Shown here in pieces: positions 45,922 through 54,930 of a stretch of DNA of 58,090 nt. Within the stretch, counting starts at the first letter, position 1. Each line of letters opens with the position of its first letter. The notes below the pieces were generated by a model. The model made no database searches. It was not told the DNA's origin and was given only the letters and a program-made list of their open reading frames with translations. The translations under genes and the position numbers were made by a program. The stretch comes from JAJRTA01 sp965603125 (GTDB taxonomy: Bacteria > Zixibacteria > MSB-5A5 > GN15 > FEB-12), in NCBI GenBank assembly GCA_965603125.1, contig CBFDBU010000018.1, positions 1-58,090 of the forward strand. Direction: 5' to 3'.

Positions 45922-46743
45922 TCAGGGACGACGGGGGAACTTGGAGAAGTCCGGTTTTCGTTTTTCGACATAGGCGTTGCGGCCCTCCTGACCTTCCTCG
46001 CTCATGTAGTACAGCATGGTGGCGTTTCCCGCCAGCTCCTGCAACCCCGCCTGGCCGTCACAGTCGGCGTTGAGCGCCGCTTTCAGGCACCGGATGGCAG
46101 TGGGGGAGTTGGCCAGGATTTCGCGACACCATTTGATCGTCTCGCTTTCCAGTTGCGCCAACGGCACGACAGCGTTCACCAGGCTCATCTCAAGGGCCTG
46201 CCTGGCGTCATACTGGCGACAGAGAAACCAGATCTCGCGGGCTTTCTTCTGGCCGACGATGCGTGCCATGTAGGATGCCCCGTAGCCGCCGTCGAAAGAG
46301 CCTACCCGCGGCCCGGTCTGGCCGAACACGGCGTTGTCGGCGGCTATGGTAAGATCGCACATCAGGTGCAGGACATGGCCCCCACCGATGGCATATCCTG
46401 CCACCATGGCGATGACCGGCTTGGGGCAGGTGCGTATCTGTCGCTGGAAATCCAGAACGTTCAGTCGGTTCACTCCCTGGTCGTCCGCGTAACCGGCCTC
46501 GGCGCGAATCCTCTGATCTCCCCCGGAGCAGAACGCCTGGTTCCCTTCCCCGGTTAAAATAACGACTCCCACCCGGGGATCCTCGCGGGCGTCCGCCAGA
46601 GCCCTCGACATTTCGTTGACGGTCAGCGGCCGGAAGGCGTTGCGCACCTCCGGGCGATTGATGGTGATCTTTGCCATCCCGTCAGCCTTGTGATACCTGA
46701 TGTCCGAGTACTGTCCCGACTCTACCCAGTCCGCTGTTGTCAT
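45922..46743 (-). CDS. menB: 1,4-Dihydroxy-2-naphthoyl-CoA synthase
   Basis: The 273-residue crotonase-family protein matches MenB: FCSGGDQRIR near one third, VAGYAIGGGHVLHLMCDLTI for the oxyanion hole (split VAGYAIGGGHVLH and LMCDLTI), QTGPRVGSFDGGYG, and the C-terminal KRKPDFSKFPRRP. It cyclises o-succinylbenzoyl-CoA to DHNA-CoA. The ATG at 46743 (GGGGAAG upstream) leaves a 14-base gap to menH. An upstream start at 46785 would overlap menH and is not family-like. Confidence 0.96.
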   Translation of the reverse strand: MTTADWVESGQYSDIRYHKADGMAKITINRPEVRNAFRPLTVNEMSRALADAREDPRVGVVILTGEGNQAFCSGGDQRIRAEAGYADDQGVNRLNVLDFQRQIRTCPKPVIAMVAGYAIGGGHVLHLMCDLTIAADNAVFGQTGPRVGSFDGGYGASYMARIVGQKKAREIWFLCRQYDARQALEMSLVNAVVPLAQLESETIKWCREILANSPTAIRCLKAALNADCDGQAGLQELAGNATMLYYMSEEGQEGRNAYVEKRKPDFSKFPRRP

Positions 46744-46757
46744 AGTCTTCCCCGTCT

Positions 46758-47588
46758 TTATGCGTTCAGAAAACGTTCCACACACTCTGCGTACGCAAGC
46801 GGTTTCTCAAAATGGACGTTGTGTCCGGCGCCGTCGACAATATCCATTGCCACGCCCTTGCCGCGAGCAACCATGTCACGACCAATCGCCTGAAACTTAG
46901 CATCCTTCCCGCCTACGATCAAGAGCAAGGGCAGGCTCAACCGATCCAGGCGAGGCCACAGCGACGGCTGAACTCCCGTACCCATCATCCGCAACGATCG
47001 ACAGAGGTCCGACACGTCGTTTTCCAGACGTCGCCGAAGGAGCGCGTCGAACCTCGCCCGGGAGGATCTCATGGAGGCAAACAGCGGCTGATCAAACCAG
47101 TCGGTCAATGAATCTTTCAAAGGCTGTGTCTCGAGGCGTCGGGCCAACTTCTCGTCATGAGCGATTCTCGCCTTCCTCTCATCGAGCGTCTTCAGACCGG
47201 GTGAGGCCGACTCAAGGACAACGCGCCGAAATCGGTCGGAATACTCCAGAGCCAGAAACAACGCCAGCCTGCCACCCATAGAGTAGCCGACAAGGTCACA
47301 CCGGTCAAGCCCCAGCGTATCCATCAGATCGATCAGGCCGGCGGCGCAGTTCTCCATCCGAAAACTCTCATCTGAGCCGGTCACCACTGTTCCGCCGTGG
47401 CCGGGAAGGTCGACGGCTATAGAATGACGCTCCCCTGAGATTAGGGGTACACTGTCGGCGTCCGCCCAGTCTGCGGAACTGCCCATGAATCCGTGAAGAA
47501 GCATCATCGGGTCGCGGCTGCGCGGGCCACGTTCTGTGTAGCTAAACCGGTACAACTTTTCCCCGGTATCAAAAGTGCGCCAGCGCAT
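46758..47588 (-). CDS. menH: SHCHC synthase (MenH-like alpha/beta hydrolase)
   Basis: The 276-residue protein is an alpha/beta hydrolase with LLHGFMGSSADW, the nucleophile elbow GYSMGGRLAL and late His in GAGHNVHFEKP. Set between menD and menB, it fits 2-succinyl-6-hydroxy-2,4-cyclohexadiene-1-carboxylate synthase, which eliminates pyruvate from SEPHCHC. The ATG overlaps the menD stop by 20 bases. Its fold alone is generic, so the name relies on the operon. Confidence 0.88.
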   Translation of the reverse strand: MRWRTFDTGEKLYRFSYTERGPRSRDPMMLLHGFMGSSADWADADSVPLISGERHSIAVDLPGHGGTVVTGSDESFRMENCAAGLIDLMDTLGLDRCDLVGYSMGGRLALFLALEYSDRFRRVVLESASPGLKTLDERKARIAHDEKLARRLETQPLKDSLTDWFDQPLFASMRSSRARFDALLRRRLENDVSDLCRSLRMMGTGVQPSLWPRLDRLSLPLLLIVGGKDAKFQAIGRDMVARGKGVAMDIVDGAGHNVHFEKPLAYAECVERFLNA

Positions 47589-49332
47589 TGCTCACTTGCC
47601 GCAGAATGTCATTGTGCAGTGTGAGGTTCTCGCTGCGGTCGGTCGTGACTTCGATCAGCGCATGGCAACCTGCGGCCTGCGCCTGCCGGTAACAGGACGC
47701 AAACTCCGGCGCGGTGCGCGGATGGTGGTAATCGAGATCGAACAGGGCGGCGGCTTTCTCGAATGTAAGATCGTGCGAAGCGCCAAAGAACGGCTCGAAT
47801 ATCTCGCTCCGGCGCGCTATCGGCAGGAAAGAGAAAATGCCGCCGCCATTGTTGTTGATAACCACTACCACGACCGGTTCCGTCACCGTTTTCAAGATCG
47901 CCAGCGAGTTCAAATCGTGGAGAAGGGCCAGGTCGCCCACGAGAAGCGTAACCGGACGACCAAGGCCGACCGCGAATCCGGCGGCAGAGGCGACAGTGCC
48001 GTCAATGCCACTGGCGCCGCGATTGCAGGCCAGCGGTGCCGCCGTACCGCCGGTGTCGGCGAACACGTCCATATCTCTGACAGGCATACTGTTGGCCAGG
48101 AAGAGGCCTGAGTTATCGGCAAGGTGGCGGCAAATCAGCCTGGCGCAGCCGGGCTCGGTCAGGTTCTCCGTTTCGTCAAGTTTCGCGCGCAGAGTCTCCG
48201 CAACCGCGTCGGACGCCCTTTTCAGTGTTTCCACGAATTGCCGATCCGGTCGCGGTTCAATACCGGACACAATCGAATCGCAGAAGGATACTAAGTCGCT
48301 TTCGAGCCGGTCTGTGACGCGATGCACAAGATCATGTCTTCGGGGATGATCGGCCACCATGATGTAATGACGGGGCGACAGTTCCGAAAGAAACGCCGGC
48401 AATCGTTTGGAGACCATCCGGTCGCCGATATGGAGCACCACCTCCGGCCTTCCGGCCCGATCAAACACTCCGCTCGACAGAAGCAGGTCATAATACGGTA
48501 TCGTGTTCGGACTCTCGCAGCCGAGCCTGAGTCCGGACGCAATGTCGGGCAGAGTGGGCCAACCGAGCTTGACGGACAACCGCTGCACCGCCGCACGCTG
48601 GGTGGCGTTCTTCAAAGTGCCGACCACCAACAGGCCGGCCGAGGTTCGGTTCAACAGCGATGCTAATTCGCTCAGCCGGTCGGAATCCACAATCGACTTC
48701 GGCAACGTGTGCCCGGTAAACGGCTCGCGGCCCTGTCGCCACCGGTCGTTGCCCTCGTCGCCGGAAAAAGGATGCGTCGGCGCGTCATCGGGCAGGAAAG
48801 GTTCCCGGAACATGCAGTTGATATGGACCGGACCCGCCGGGGGACGCATGGCCCGATAGACCGCCTGGTCTATGGTTGTCAGCACGAACTCAGGCGAAAT
48901 GCTTTCATCCGGACAGGGCATGTCAACCTGCCGGCGGACATATTTCCCAAACATCCCCACCTGGTCGATAGCCTGGTTAGCGCCGCAGTCGCGAAGCTCC
49001 GGCGGGCGATCAGCGGTCAGGACAACCATCGGAACCGTGTCCGCTGATGCTTCTACAATGGCCGGAAGGTAGTTGGCTGCGGCCGTACCGGAGGTACACA
49101 CCAGCGCCGCCGGCCGGCCGCTTGCGCGGGCGTAGCCGAGACTATGAAAGGCTGCTCCTCTTTCGTCGAAATGCAGCCGGGACACCGCGCGCTTGTTGGC
49201 GGCAACGGCACAGGTGAGCGGCGTGCAGCGCGATCCGGGGGAAAGGCACCAATAATCGACGCCGTTGCGTATCAACTCCTCGATAATGAGATGGCCCCAT
49301 TTCAGGTTCAGGCTTCCGGTTCCCACAGCCAT
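47569..49332 (-). CDS. menD: SEPHCHC synthase (MenD)
   Basis: The 587-residue thiamine diphosphate enzyme has the N-terminal LSPGSRCTPLTCAVAANK and ADRPPELRDCGANQAIDQ segments. It has the ThDP/metal site VVINNNGGGIFSFLPIA in the C-terminal third, and VGDLALLHDLNSLAI. It adds 2-oxoglutarate-derived succinic semialdehyde to isochorismate. The ATG lies two bases after the menF stop. The length is typical for MenD. Confidence 0.96.
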   Translation of the reverse strand: MAVGTGSLNLKWGHLIIEELIRNGVDYWCLSPGSRCTPLTCAVAANKRAVSRLHFDERGAAFHSLGYARASGRPAALVCTSGTAAANYLPAIVEASADTVPMVVLTADRPPELRDCGANQAIDQVGMFGKYVRRQVDMPCPDESISPEFVLTTIDQAVYRAMRPPAGPVHINCMFREPFLPDDAPTHPFSGDEGNDRWRQGREPFTGHTLPKSIVDSDRLSELASLLNRTSAGLLVVGTLKNATQRAAVQRLSVKLGWPTLPDIASGLRLGCESPNTIPYYDLLLSSGVFDRAGRPEVVLHIGDRMVSKRLPAFLSELSPRHYIMVADHPRRHDLVHRVTDRLESDLVSFCDSIVSGIEPRPDRQFVETLKRASDAVAETLRAKLDETENLTEPGCARLICRHLADNSGLFLANSMPVRDMDVFADTGGTAAPLACNRGASGIDGTVASAAGFAVGLGRPVTLLVGDLALLHDLNSLAILKTVTEPVVVVVINNNGGGIFSFLPIARRSEIFEPFFGASHDLTFEKAAALFDLDYHHPRTAPEFASCYRQAQAAGCHALIEVTTDRSENLTLHNDILRQVSNALAHF

Positions 49333-49334
49333 AG

Positions 49335-50738
49335 TTACCCCAGAGAAGCGACGAAATTATCCAGCTTGGTTTCGGTTTCTTCCCACTCCCCATCCGGCGT
49401 CGAGCCGGCCACTATTCCGGCGCCGGAATACAGGTGCAGCCTGCACGCGTCGATCAATCCGGAACGAATGGCGACGGCGAAATCAGCTTCATCGCGTCCT
49501 ATCCATCCCACCGGCCCGGCGTACCAGCCCCTGTCAAACGGCTCCAGGTCGCGGATCATCTCCATAGCCCGGGCCGTCGGGCTCCCTCCCACGGCGGGCG
49601 TCGGATGCAGGGTGTCAAGGATTTCGGCATCACCGACATAGTCAGCAAGTTCCCCCGTGAAACAGCTTACAAGGTGCTGCACGCGGGCCAACTTCAGCAG
49701 TCTGACCGGCCGCGGAGCACAGCTTTCAAAGTCCCGGGAACGGCACAGGCGTCCGAGCGAGTCAACAATGCTGTCGACGACAAAGCGATGCTCGGCGATC
49801 TCCTTGGCGCTCGCGAGCAGTTCATCTCCGAGCCGTTGGTCGTCGTGGTCCGTCTCTCCGCGCGGACGGGTACCGGCTACGGCCTCGGTTTCGATCTGCC
49901 GATCCCGGCGGCGGTAGAGCAGTTCCGGCGACGCGCCAAGAAAAGCCGATGCCTCACCGAACTGGAAACAGAAATGGAAACAGCGCCGGGAGTGCGCCTT
50001 GAGAAGGCCCAGCAGGTAGGCCGGTCGCGGCCGAGAGGCATACTCGATTGTCGTTTGCCGCGCCAGGACGACTTTACCCAGATCCCCCCGCTCTATTGCA
50101 TCGAGAGCCGACTTCACCATCGCATCCCAGCCCTCTCGCCCGGGAGTTTCCTGCCGACCGCTCAGCACCGGAAGCGGCTGCTCGGAACAACGCCCAAACC
50201 TGACCATTTGCAGGCTCCTGAGGATTTCGTCCAGGTGGCCGGAATCCTTTTTCGGGACAATGTTACAGGCGAAGTAGGTTCCCCCGGCGTCCCGGCCCAA
50301 CTCAAACCGGGGCAGGATGAACTTGCCATAACCAAAGTCGCGCCAGAGAGCGTTCTCCCGTGGCGCATCTTTACTGTCGAATCTGAAACCACCGTAGTAG
50401 CGGGAATCGGGGTTCTCGTCACCCAGGTGGCGGCGCACGGTATCGAACAACTCCCGGATGCCCTCGCTCGCAGCACAGGTGATAGTATCCGCCGCACTGA
50501 CACCGGCCATTTCAAATTCGTCCCGGCGGTCCGACCAGAATACCTTGACGGCGTCGCCCTGACTGTCCAGCCACGGCAGTAACTCAACATCCGGCAGGCC
50601 GATGCGAAGTCGGAGGATTTTCTCGCTGTGGTGTTGCAGGTCAGGCGGACTGTCGGCAATTCGTGCGATCTTGTCCGCCATCGCCTGCGCGGCCAGACTG
50701 ACCTCGGGGACGGTCTCCTGTTCGAAGATGGTTGACAT
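49335..50738 (-). CDS. menF: Menaquinone-specific isochorismate synthase
   Basis: The 467-residue chorismate-binding enzyme has LGASPELLYRRRDRQIETEAVAGTRPRG (here in parts: LGASPELLYRR and EAVAGTRPRG) and HPTPAVGGSPTARAMEMIRDL. It converts chorismate to isochorismate as the first step of the pathway. ATG 50738 is preferred because GAGGA lies five bases before it. A GTG at 50786 that abuts the menG stop is an alternative and would add 16 residues. It is the second gene of the operon after menG. Confidence 0.95.
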   Translation of the reverse strand: MSTIFEQETVPEVSLAAQAMADKIARIADSPPDLQHHSEKILRLRIGLPDVELLPWLDSQGDAVKVFWSDRRDEFEMAGVSAADTITCAASEGIRELFDTVRRHLGDENPDSRYYGGFRFDSKDAPRENALWRDFGYGKFILPRFELGRDAGGTYFACNIVPKKDSGHLDEILRSLQMVRFGRCSEQPLPVLSGRQETPGREGWDAMVKSALDAIERGDLGKVVLARQTTIEYASRPRPAYLLGLLKAHSRRCFHFCFQFGEASAFLGASPELLYRRRDRQIETEAVAGTRPRGETDHDDQRLGDELLASAKEIAEHRFVVDSIVDSLGRLCRSRDFESCAPRPVRLLKLARVQHLVSCFTGELADYVGDAEILDTLHPTPAVGGSPTARAMEMIRDLEPFDRGWYAGPVGWIGRDEADFAVAIRSGLIDACRLHLYSGAGIVAGSTPDGEWEETETKLDNFVASLG

Positions 50739-50786
50739 CAGTTCCTCAACCGCCTTTGGCCGCCCTGACGCCGGTGACGATGACAC

Positions 50787-51509
50787 TCATGGCCGGTATC
50801 CCGCGTAAATTGTCGCCACACCGAACGTGAGCGGGCACGCCGTGACCTCCACATATCCGGCCTTCGCCATTTCTTCACGGAACGCCCAACCGTATGGGAA
50901 CGTCTCCACGGTTTCGTCCAGGTAGCGATATGCTTGCGAGTCCCCAGACACAGCCCACCCGATCAGCGGCACGATGCGACGCAGGTAGATCATGTAGCAG
51001 GCGCGAAGCACCGCCTTGGTCGGGAGTGAGAACTCGAGTATCACCAGCCGGCCTTGCGGTCGGAGCACCCGGAAGATTTCCTGCAGGGTTTCGGAAATGC
51101 TGATGAAATTGCGAATGCCGAAGGCGATGGTCACCACGTCAAAGGAACCTGCCGCAAACGGCAAACGGGAGACGTCGCCGCGTGCGAAATAAACATCACG
51201 CTGCATATTCATACGGGACGCTTTCAACCGGGCGTGCTGAAGCATTCGCGGCGCCAGGTCCAGTCCGACGGCGGCAGCGATAGTGTTGCATCGTTGACGC
51301 AACGTGAGAAGTACGTCCCCGGTGCCGGTCGCCAGATCCAGCAGATCCACGCGCGTTCCCTGAGGGAGGTAGCTTGCCAGCCGGTTTCGCCAGGAAACAT
51401 CCCGGCCGAAGGAGAGAAGCCGGTTTAGTAGATCGTACCTGCGGGAGATACGGTCGAACATCCTCCAGGCCTCGCGCCGGGAAGGTCCAGCTGGCGCGGT
51501 CCTGGTCAT
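50787..51509 (-). CDS. menG: Demethylmenaquinone methyltransferase (UbiE family)
   Basis: The 240-residue SAM methyltransferase has MFDRISRRYDLLNRLLSFG, the SAM loop LDLATGTGDVLLTL, ARGDVSRLPFAAGSFDVVTIAFGIRN (in parts) and LVILEFSLP. It methylates demethylmenaquinone to menaquinone. It is first in the operon. A GTG at 51557 with a better ribosome-binding site (AGGGAG) would add 16 residues; the ATG at 51509 is closer to the family start. The upstream gap to the divergent gene at 51774 shows no clear promoter. Confidence 0.95.
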   Translation of the reverse strand: MTRTAPAGPSRREAWRMFDRISRRYDLLNRLLSFGRDVSWRNRLASYLPQGTRVDLLDLATGTGDVLLTLRQRCNTIAAAVGLDLAPRMLQHARLKASRMNMQRDVYFARGDVSRLPFAAGSFDVVTIAFGIRNFISISETLQEIFRVLRPQGRLVILEFSLPTKAVLRACYMIYLRRIVPLIGWAVSGDSQAYRYLDETVETFPYGWAFREEMAKAGYVEVTACPLTFGVATIYAGYRP

Positions 51510-51773
51510 CGACCGGTCACAGTCGAGCGGGGGCGGATTTCCTTTCACCTGTGACACGCAAGTCTCCCTTGCTTTTCCGGCCGCACAGCGCAACGCCGGA
51601 CTCCCTGAGGAGCTTAAGGAATATACTTCTTTCGCGGTCGAATTCAAGTACCGGAATCCAGCCGAGTATCCATTCGATCAAGGCTGTTCGAAGCGGCAGG
51701 AACAGAGTTGCCAACGCCCGCCTTATTGGGTACTATATTCCACTGTCGAGTGGACTGAAGAAGAAAGGGTGTC

Positions 51774-52730
51774 ATGAATTACCGACAGGTAGGCGCAAGC
51801 GGTCTTAGAGTCTCCGAGATCGCCATAGGGGCCTGGCTGACGTATGGCAGCAGTGTCGGCCAGAGAAGAGCGCGGGATATCATCAAGGCGGCCATTCAGC
51901 ATGGGGTCAACTTCATCGACATCGCCGACATTTACGCCCGCGGCACGGCCGAGAAGATCGTGGGCGCGGCTATCAAAGACCTGCGTCGCTCCGACCTGGT
52001 CATCTCCAGCAAATTGTTCTGGCCGATGTCGGAGAACGTAAACGACCGTGGACTCAGCCGCAAACATATCATGGAATCGGTCGAGAGATCACTCCGGCGA
52101 ATCGGAACCGACTACCTGGATATCTATTTCTGCCACCGCTTTGACCCGGAAACGGAGGTCGAGGAGACCGTCCGCGCCATGGACGACCTGGTCCACCAGG
52201 GCAAAATCCTGTATTGGGGGACGTCCGCCTGGGACGCGGCCCAGATCGAGCGAGCTATCGGCGACGCCCGGAAATGGCTGGCTTATCCGCCGTCGGTGGA
52301 ACAGCCGTGTTACAACATGCTCGACCGGCACATAGAGCCCGAGATTATGCCCACCTGCGCCCGGTACGGGATGGGGCTGGTGGTATGGTCACCGCTGGCC
52401 CAGGGCCTGCTGACCGGCAAGTATCGCAACGGCGCTCCCGCAGGCAGCCGAGGCGAAAGAACCGACTGGCTCAAGGACGACCTCACGACGGAGAATATCG
52501 ACAAGGCCCTGCTACTGGAAAAGCTGACCGGGTCGCTTGACCTGAGCCTTTCACAACTGGCCCTGGCCTGGGTGCTGAGGCGACCTGAGATAAGCTGCGC
52601 CATCACCGGTGCTACCTCCGTGAAACAGGTGGAGGAAAATGTGATTGCCTCCGGTGTGAAACTGACGCATGATGTGCTTAACGAGATTGAAAATATTCTG
52701 GACAATGACCCGACCGGAGAGACTGTATAG
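51774..52730 (+). CDS. Aldo/keto reductase
   Basis: The 318-residue protein is an AKR with Tyr in DIADIYARGTAEKIVG, Lys in ISSKLFWPM and His in YFCHRFDPETEVEE, giving the usual D-Y-K-H set. The C-terminal NADP region has GATSVKQVEENV. The sequence is nearest to the Kv-beta-type and general AKR group. The substrate is unknown. A short gap of six bases to the next gene suggests co-transcription, though codon use differs between them. Confidence 0.9.
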   Translation: MNYRQVGASGLRVSEIAIGAWLTYGSSVGQRRARDIIKAAIQHGVNFIDIADIYARGTAEKIVGAAIKDLRRSDLVISSKLFWPMSENVNDRGLSRKHIMESVERSLRRIGTDYLDIYFCHRFDPETEVEETVRAMDDLVHQGKILYWGTSAWDAAQIERAIGDARKWLAYPPSVEQPCYNMLDRHIEPEIMPTCARYGMGLVVWSPLAQGLLTGKYRNGAPAGSRGERTDWLKDDLTTENIDKALLLEKLTGSLDLSLSQLALAWVLRRPEISCAITGATSVKQVEENVIASGVKLTHDVLNEIENILDNDPTGETV

Positions 52731-52736
52731 GTCGCA

Positions 52737-53528
52737 ATGAGCGCCATATTCAACATGGCCGAGAAATCGGCCGAGTTCGACAAGCTCGCAAATATACCGA
52801 AAGACCTCCTGAAATACCTAAGGAACGTGCACGAAGGCAATGTGGATGAACCTCTTGGTAGGGCAATGTGCAAACCTGAATGGAAGGATACTCTCCAGAA
52901 GATTGACAAGCTATTCGCAAAAGTATCAAAGGTGATGGGACTCGTGCCAGAGGAGATCTGCCTGGAGTATGAGTTTAAGACTAACGACACCGGATTGGGT
53001 AAGATTGACGCCTTTCTTGCGGAACTCCGGTTCGCTGTCTGGCTTGATTGGATGGGATTCCATGATATTAAGCGAGTGCCGTCCGGCAACGGGCCTAAGC
53101 CCGATTTCCATGCGAAACGGGGAAAGCACTGCTATTATGCAGAGGTATTCTGTATTACGACGGACAACCCTTCAGCCAGGCAGATAGAGCCTGCCCTTGT
53201 GCTACCCAGCAGAAAAGGGATATCACCAGTCTACAACTTCACTGTAATAAAGAAGCACCTTCACGAAGCTTTTCTTACGCGAGTACAGGCAAAGAAGCGT
53301 CAACTGAAGGACGTTGGTTCTGCCGACAGTCACCGGATTGTCGCCGGTGTTGTTAATCCCCTGCGGTATATAACGTTCGGGGAGCAGACGAATTACAGAG
53401 ACATTCTGCAATCAATTCACGATGTCTTGAGATGGGGAAGCGGCTGGCACTTTGCTCTCATAACCGGATATGATTCCAACGGTATCCCGGATGATACCGT
53501 ATATCCGCCCTTGGAAGACAACAAATAA
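52737..53528 (+). CDS. Hypothetical protein with PD-(D/E)XK-like motif
   Basis: The 263-residue protein is not a family I know. A central segment (LAELRFAVWLDWMGFHDIK, then GPKPDFHAKRGKHCYYAEVF) has a PD-x9-E-V-F pattern like the metal site of PD-(D/E)XK nucleases, following a helix-strand order typical of that fold, though the last Lys is not seen. The N- and C-terminal parts are helical and mixed. The gene is AT-richer than its neighbours and follows the aldo/keto reductase by six bases, which suggests later insertion. It could be a restriction-like enzyme or a binding protein. Activity is only inferred. Confidence 0.6.
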   Translation: MSAIFNMAEKSAEFDKLANIPKDLLKYLRNVHEGNVDEPLGRAMCKPEWKDTLQKIDKLFAKVSKVMGLVPEEICLEYEFKTNDTGLGKIDAFLAELRFAVWLDWMGFHDIKRVPSGNGPKPDFHAKRGKHCYYAEVFCITTDNPSARQIEPALVLPSRKGISPVYNFTVIKKHLHEAFLTRVQAKKRQLKDVGSADSHRIVAGVVNPLRYITFGEQTNYRDILQSIHDVLRWGSGWHFALITGYDSNGIPDDTVYPPLEDNK

Positions 53529-53547
53529 TCATGATTGGAGAACACCG

Positions 53548-54051
53548 ATGTACCACACGATCAAGGAATTCGAAGAAGCCTGGGGGCAGGACTCCACTTT
53601 AACGGCCAAGACACTGCACGCCCTCTCCGACGAATCGCTGAAGCAGGAAGTCACCGCAGGCCACCGCACGCTGGGGCGGATAGCCTGGCACATAGTCGTG
53701 ACGATCCCCGAAATGGCGCAGGAGATGGGCCTGAACATGGGTGATTTCGACCTCAAGGCGCCCGTCCCGGCAACGGCCAGAGAGATCGCCGAGGCTTATC
53801 TCGAGCAGTCCAGGATGCTCATCGACCGCATCAAAATGGACTGGGACGACGATATTCTCGAAACCGAGGTGGACATGTACGGCCAGAAGTGGAGACGGGA
53901 CTTCGGTCTGCAGGCGCTGATCCAGCACCAGGTTCACCACCGGGGGCAGATGTCGATCCTGATGCGGCAGGCTGGAATTAAGGTGCCCTCGCTCTACGGT
54001 CCGGCCAAGGAGGATTGGGCGTCAATGGACATGGAGCCGCCGGAAGTGTAG
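53548..54051 (+). CDS. DinB-family protein
   Basis: The 167-residue four-helix protein has the metal triad of DinB/YfiT proteins: His48 (RIAWHIVV), His127 and His131 (IQHQVHHRGQM). Many such proteins bind Zn or Ni and act as thiol-dependent transferases or have unknown roles. TGGAGAAC lies before the ATG at 53548, and an upstream ATG at 53470 inside the preceding gene is ignored. It follows the gene at 52737 by 19 bases. Confidence 0.88.
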   Translation: MYHTIKEFEEAWGQDSTLTAKTLHALSDESLKQEVTAGHRTLGRIAWHIVVTIPEMAQEMGLNMGDFDLKAPVPATAREIAEAYLEQSRMLIDRIKMDWDDDILETEVDMYGQKWRRDFGLQALIQHQVHHRGQMSILMRQAGIKVPSLYGPAKEDWASMDMEPPEV

Positions 54052-54138
54052 GCTCCAGGTTCGCATTTTCCCCGGCCTGGGCCGACGCCTATCAGATATA
54101 TAAGGATCACCTCTGCCATGCGGAAGCGCCTAACCAGC

Positions 54139-54168
54139 GCAGGGATTCGGGGTTTCCCCTGCCCTTTT
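54139..54168 (+). terminator. Possible terminator after dinB
   Basis: GCAGGG (54139-54144) pairs with CCCTGC (54157-54162) and is followed by CCTTTTC. The stem is short and the T-run is four bases, so this is weak. The remaining gap to 54414 contains a TATAAT (54329-54334) but no good -35, so the promoter of the next gene is uncertain. Confidence 0.35.
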
Positions 54169-54414
54169 CAAGCGGACACCGCCTCATGGCGTCCTGCCAC
54201 GCGTGAATATCCGCTACGGTGACCGTTTTACGACCCTCTATCATATTCTGACCACGGCAATCGTGTCACGAACTCGTGCTTGTGAGACTCATAAGGGGAT
54301 TAAGTCGATCCGGGACGGTTCCGAAGTATATAATATGGCGCGGGTTGGGAATCTCACGGACGTAGGGTACCATCATGAGCATGACGCATGACGCATGACG
54401 GCAAGGAGGTAGCA

Positions 54415-54909
54415 ATGGTCAGCGAAATCAAGCGTAATAATTGGTCACGGTTCCTGAAGAAATTCAGTTCCAGCAATCAGTACCGTCCGACCACGATAAG
54501 GGTGGCGGCGGACGGTAGCGACCGCACCCCGGCAACTGAGCAGGCGGCCCTGTTGGGAGTCGCGCTCGAAAAGAAGGGCCGATTGATCGACGGGATCCAA
54601 CTCTTTGCTGGTCTTGGCTGCGCGGATTCGATCGACGAACCGGTGGTGTCGATCAAGCAACCGTCGAAAGTGCTGCTCAACAAGGACGATGACGGCAGGG
54701 ACGTGCAGTTGACCGTGATTTCCGGGGACGGCACTGCGGCGACCATCGAATTGAACGGCGAGCGAGACGAAGGCCTGTACAACCAACTCGTGGGCAGAGT
54801 AGCCTACTCTCTCTACGAGCAGCGGGGCAACGGCCACGGTAAGGATTCTGAAGACTGGCTGGAGGCCCAGCGCAGAATCAGAGCCGCCGAGTTGAGTTTC
54901 ACCGAGTGA
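54415..54909 (+). CDS. DUF5335/DUF2934-like protein
   Basis: The 164-residue protein has an N-terminal part that resembles DUF5335 (NNWSRFLKKFSSSNQ, then a beta-rich segment TIRVAADGSD...LLGVALEKKG). The C-terminal helix AYSLYEQRGNGHGKDSEDWLEAQRRI, read in two pieces (AYSLYEQRGNGHGK and DSEDWLEAQRRI), matches the DUF2934 pattern of A-Y-x-L-W-E-x-R-G-x...DW-x-x-A-E. Neither family has an established role. A strong AAGGAGG lies five bases before the ATG at 54415. It is convergent on rtcB. Confidence 0.72.
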   Translation: MVSEIKRNNWSRFLKKFSSSNQYRPTTIRVAADGSDRTPATEQAALLGVALEKKGRLIDGIQLFAGLGCADSIDEPVVSIKQPSKVLLNKDDDGRDVQLTVISGDGTAATIELNGERDEGLYNQLVGRVAYSLYEQRGNGHGKDSEDWLEAQRRIRAAELSFTE

Positions 54910-54930
54910 CGGCAGGCGGCGTTGTTCCGC

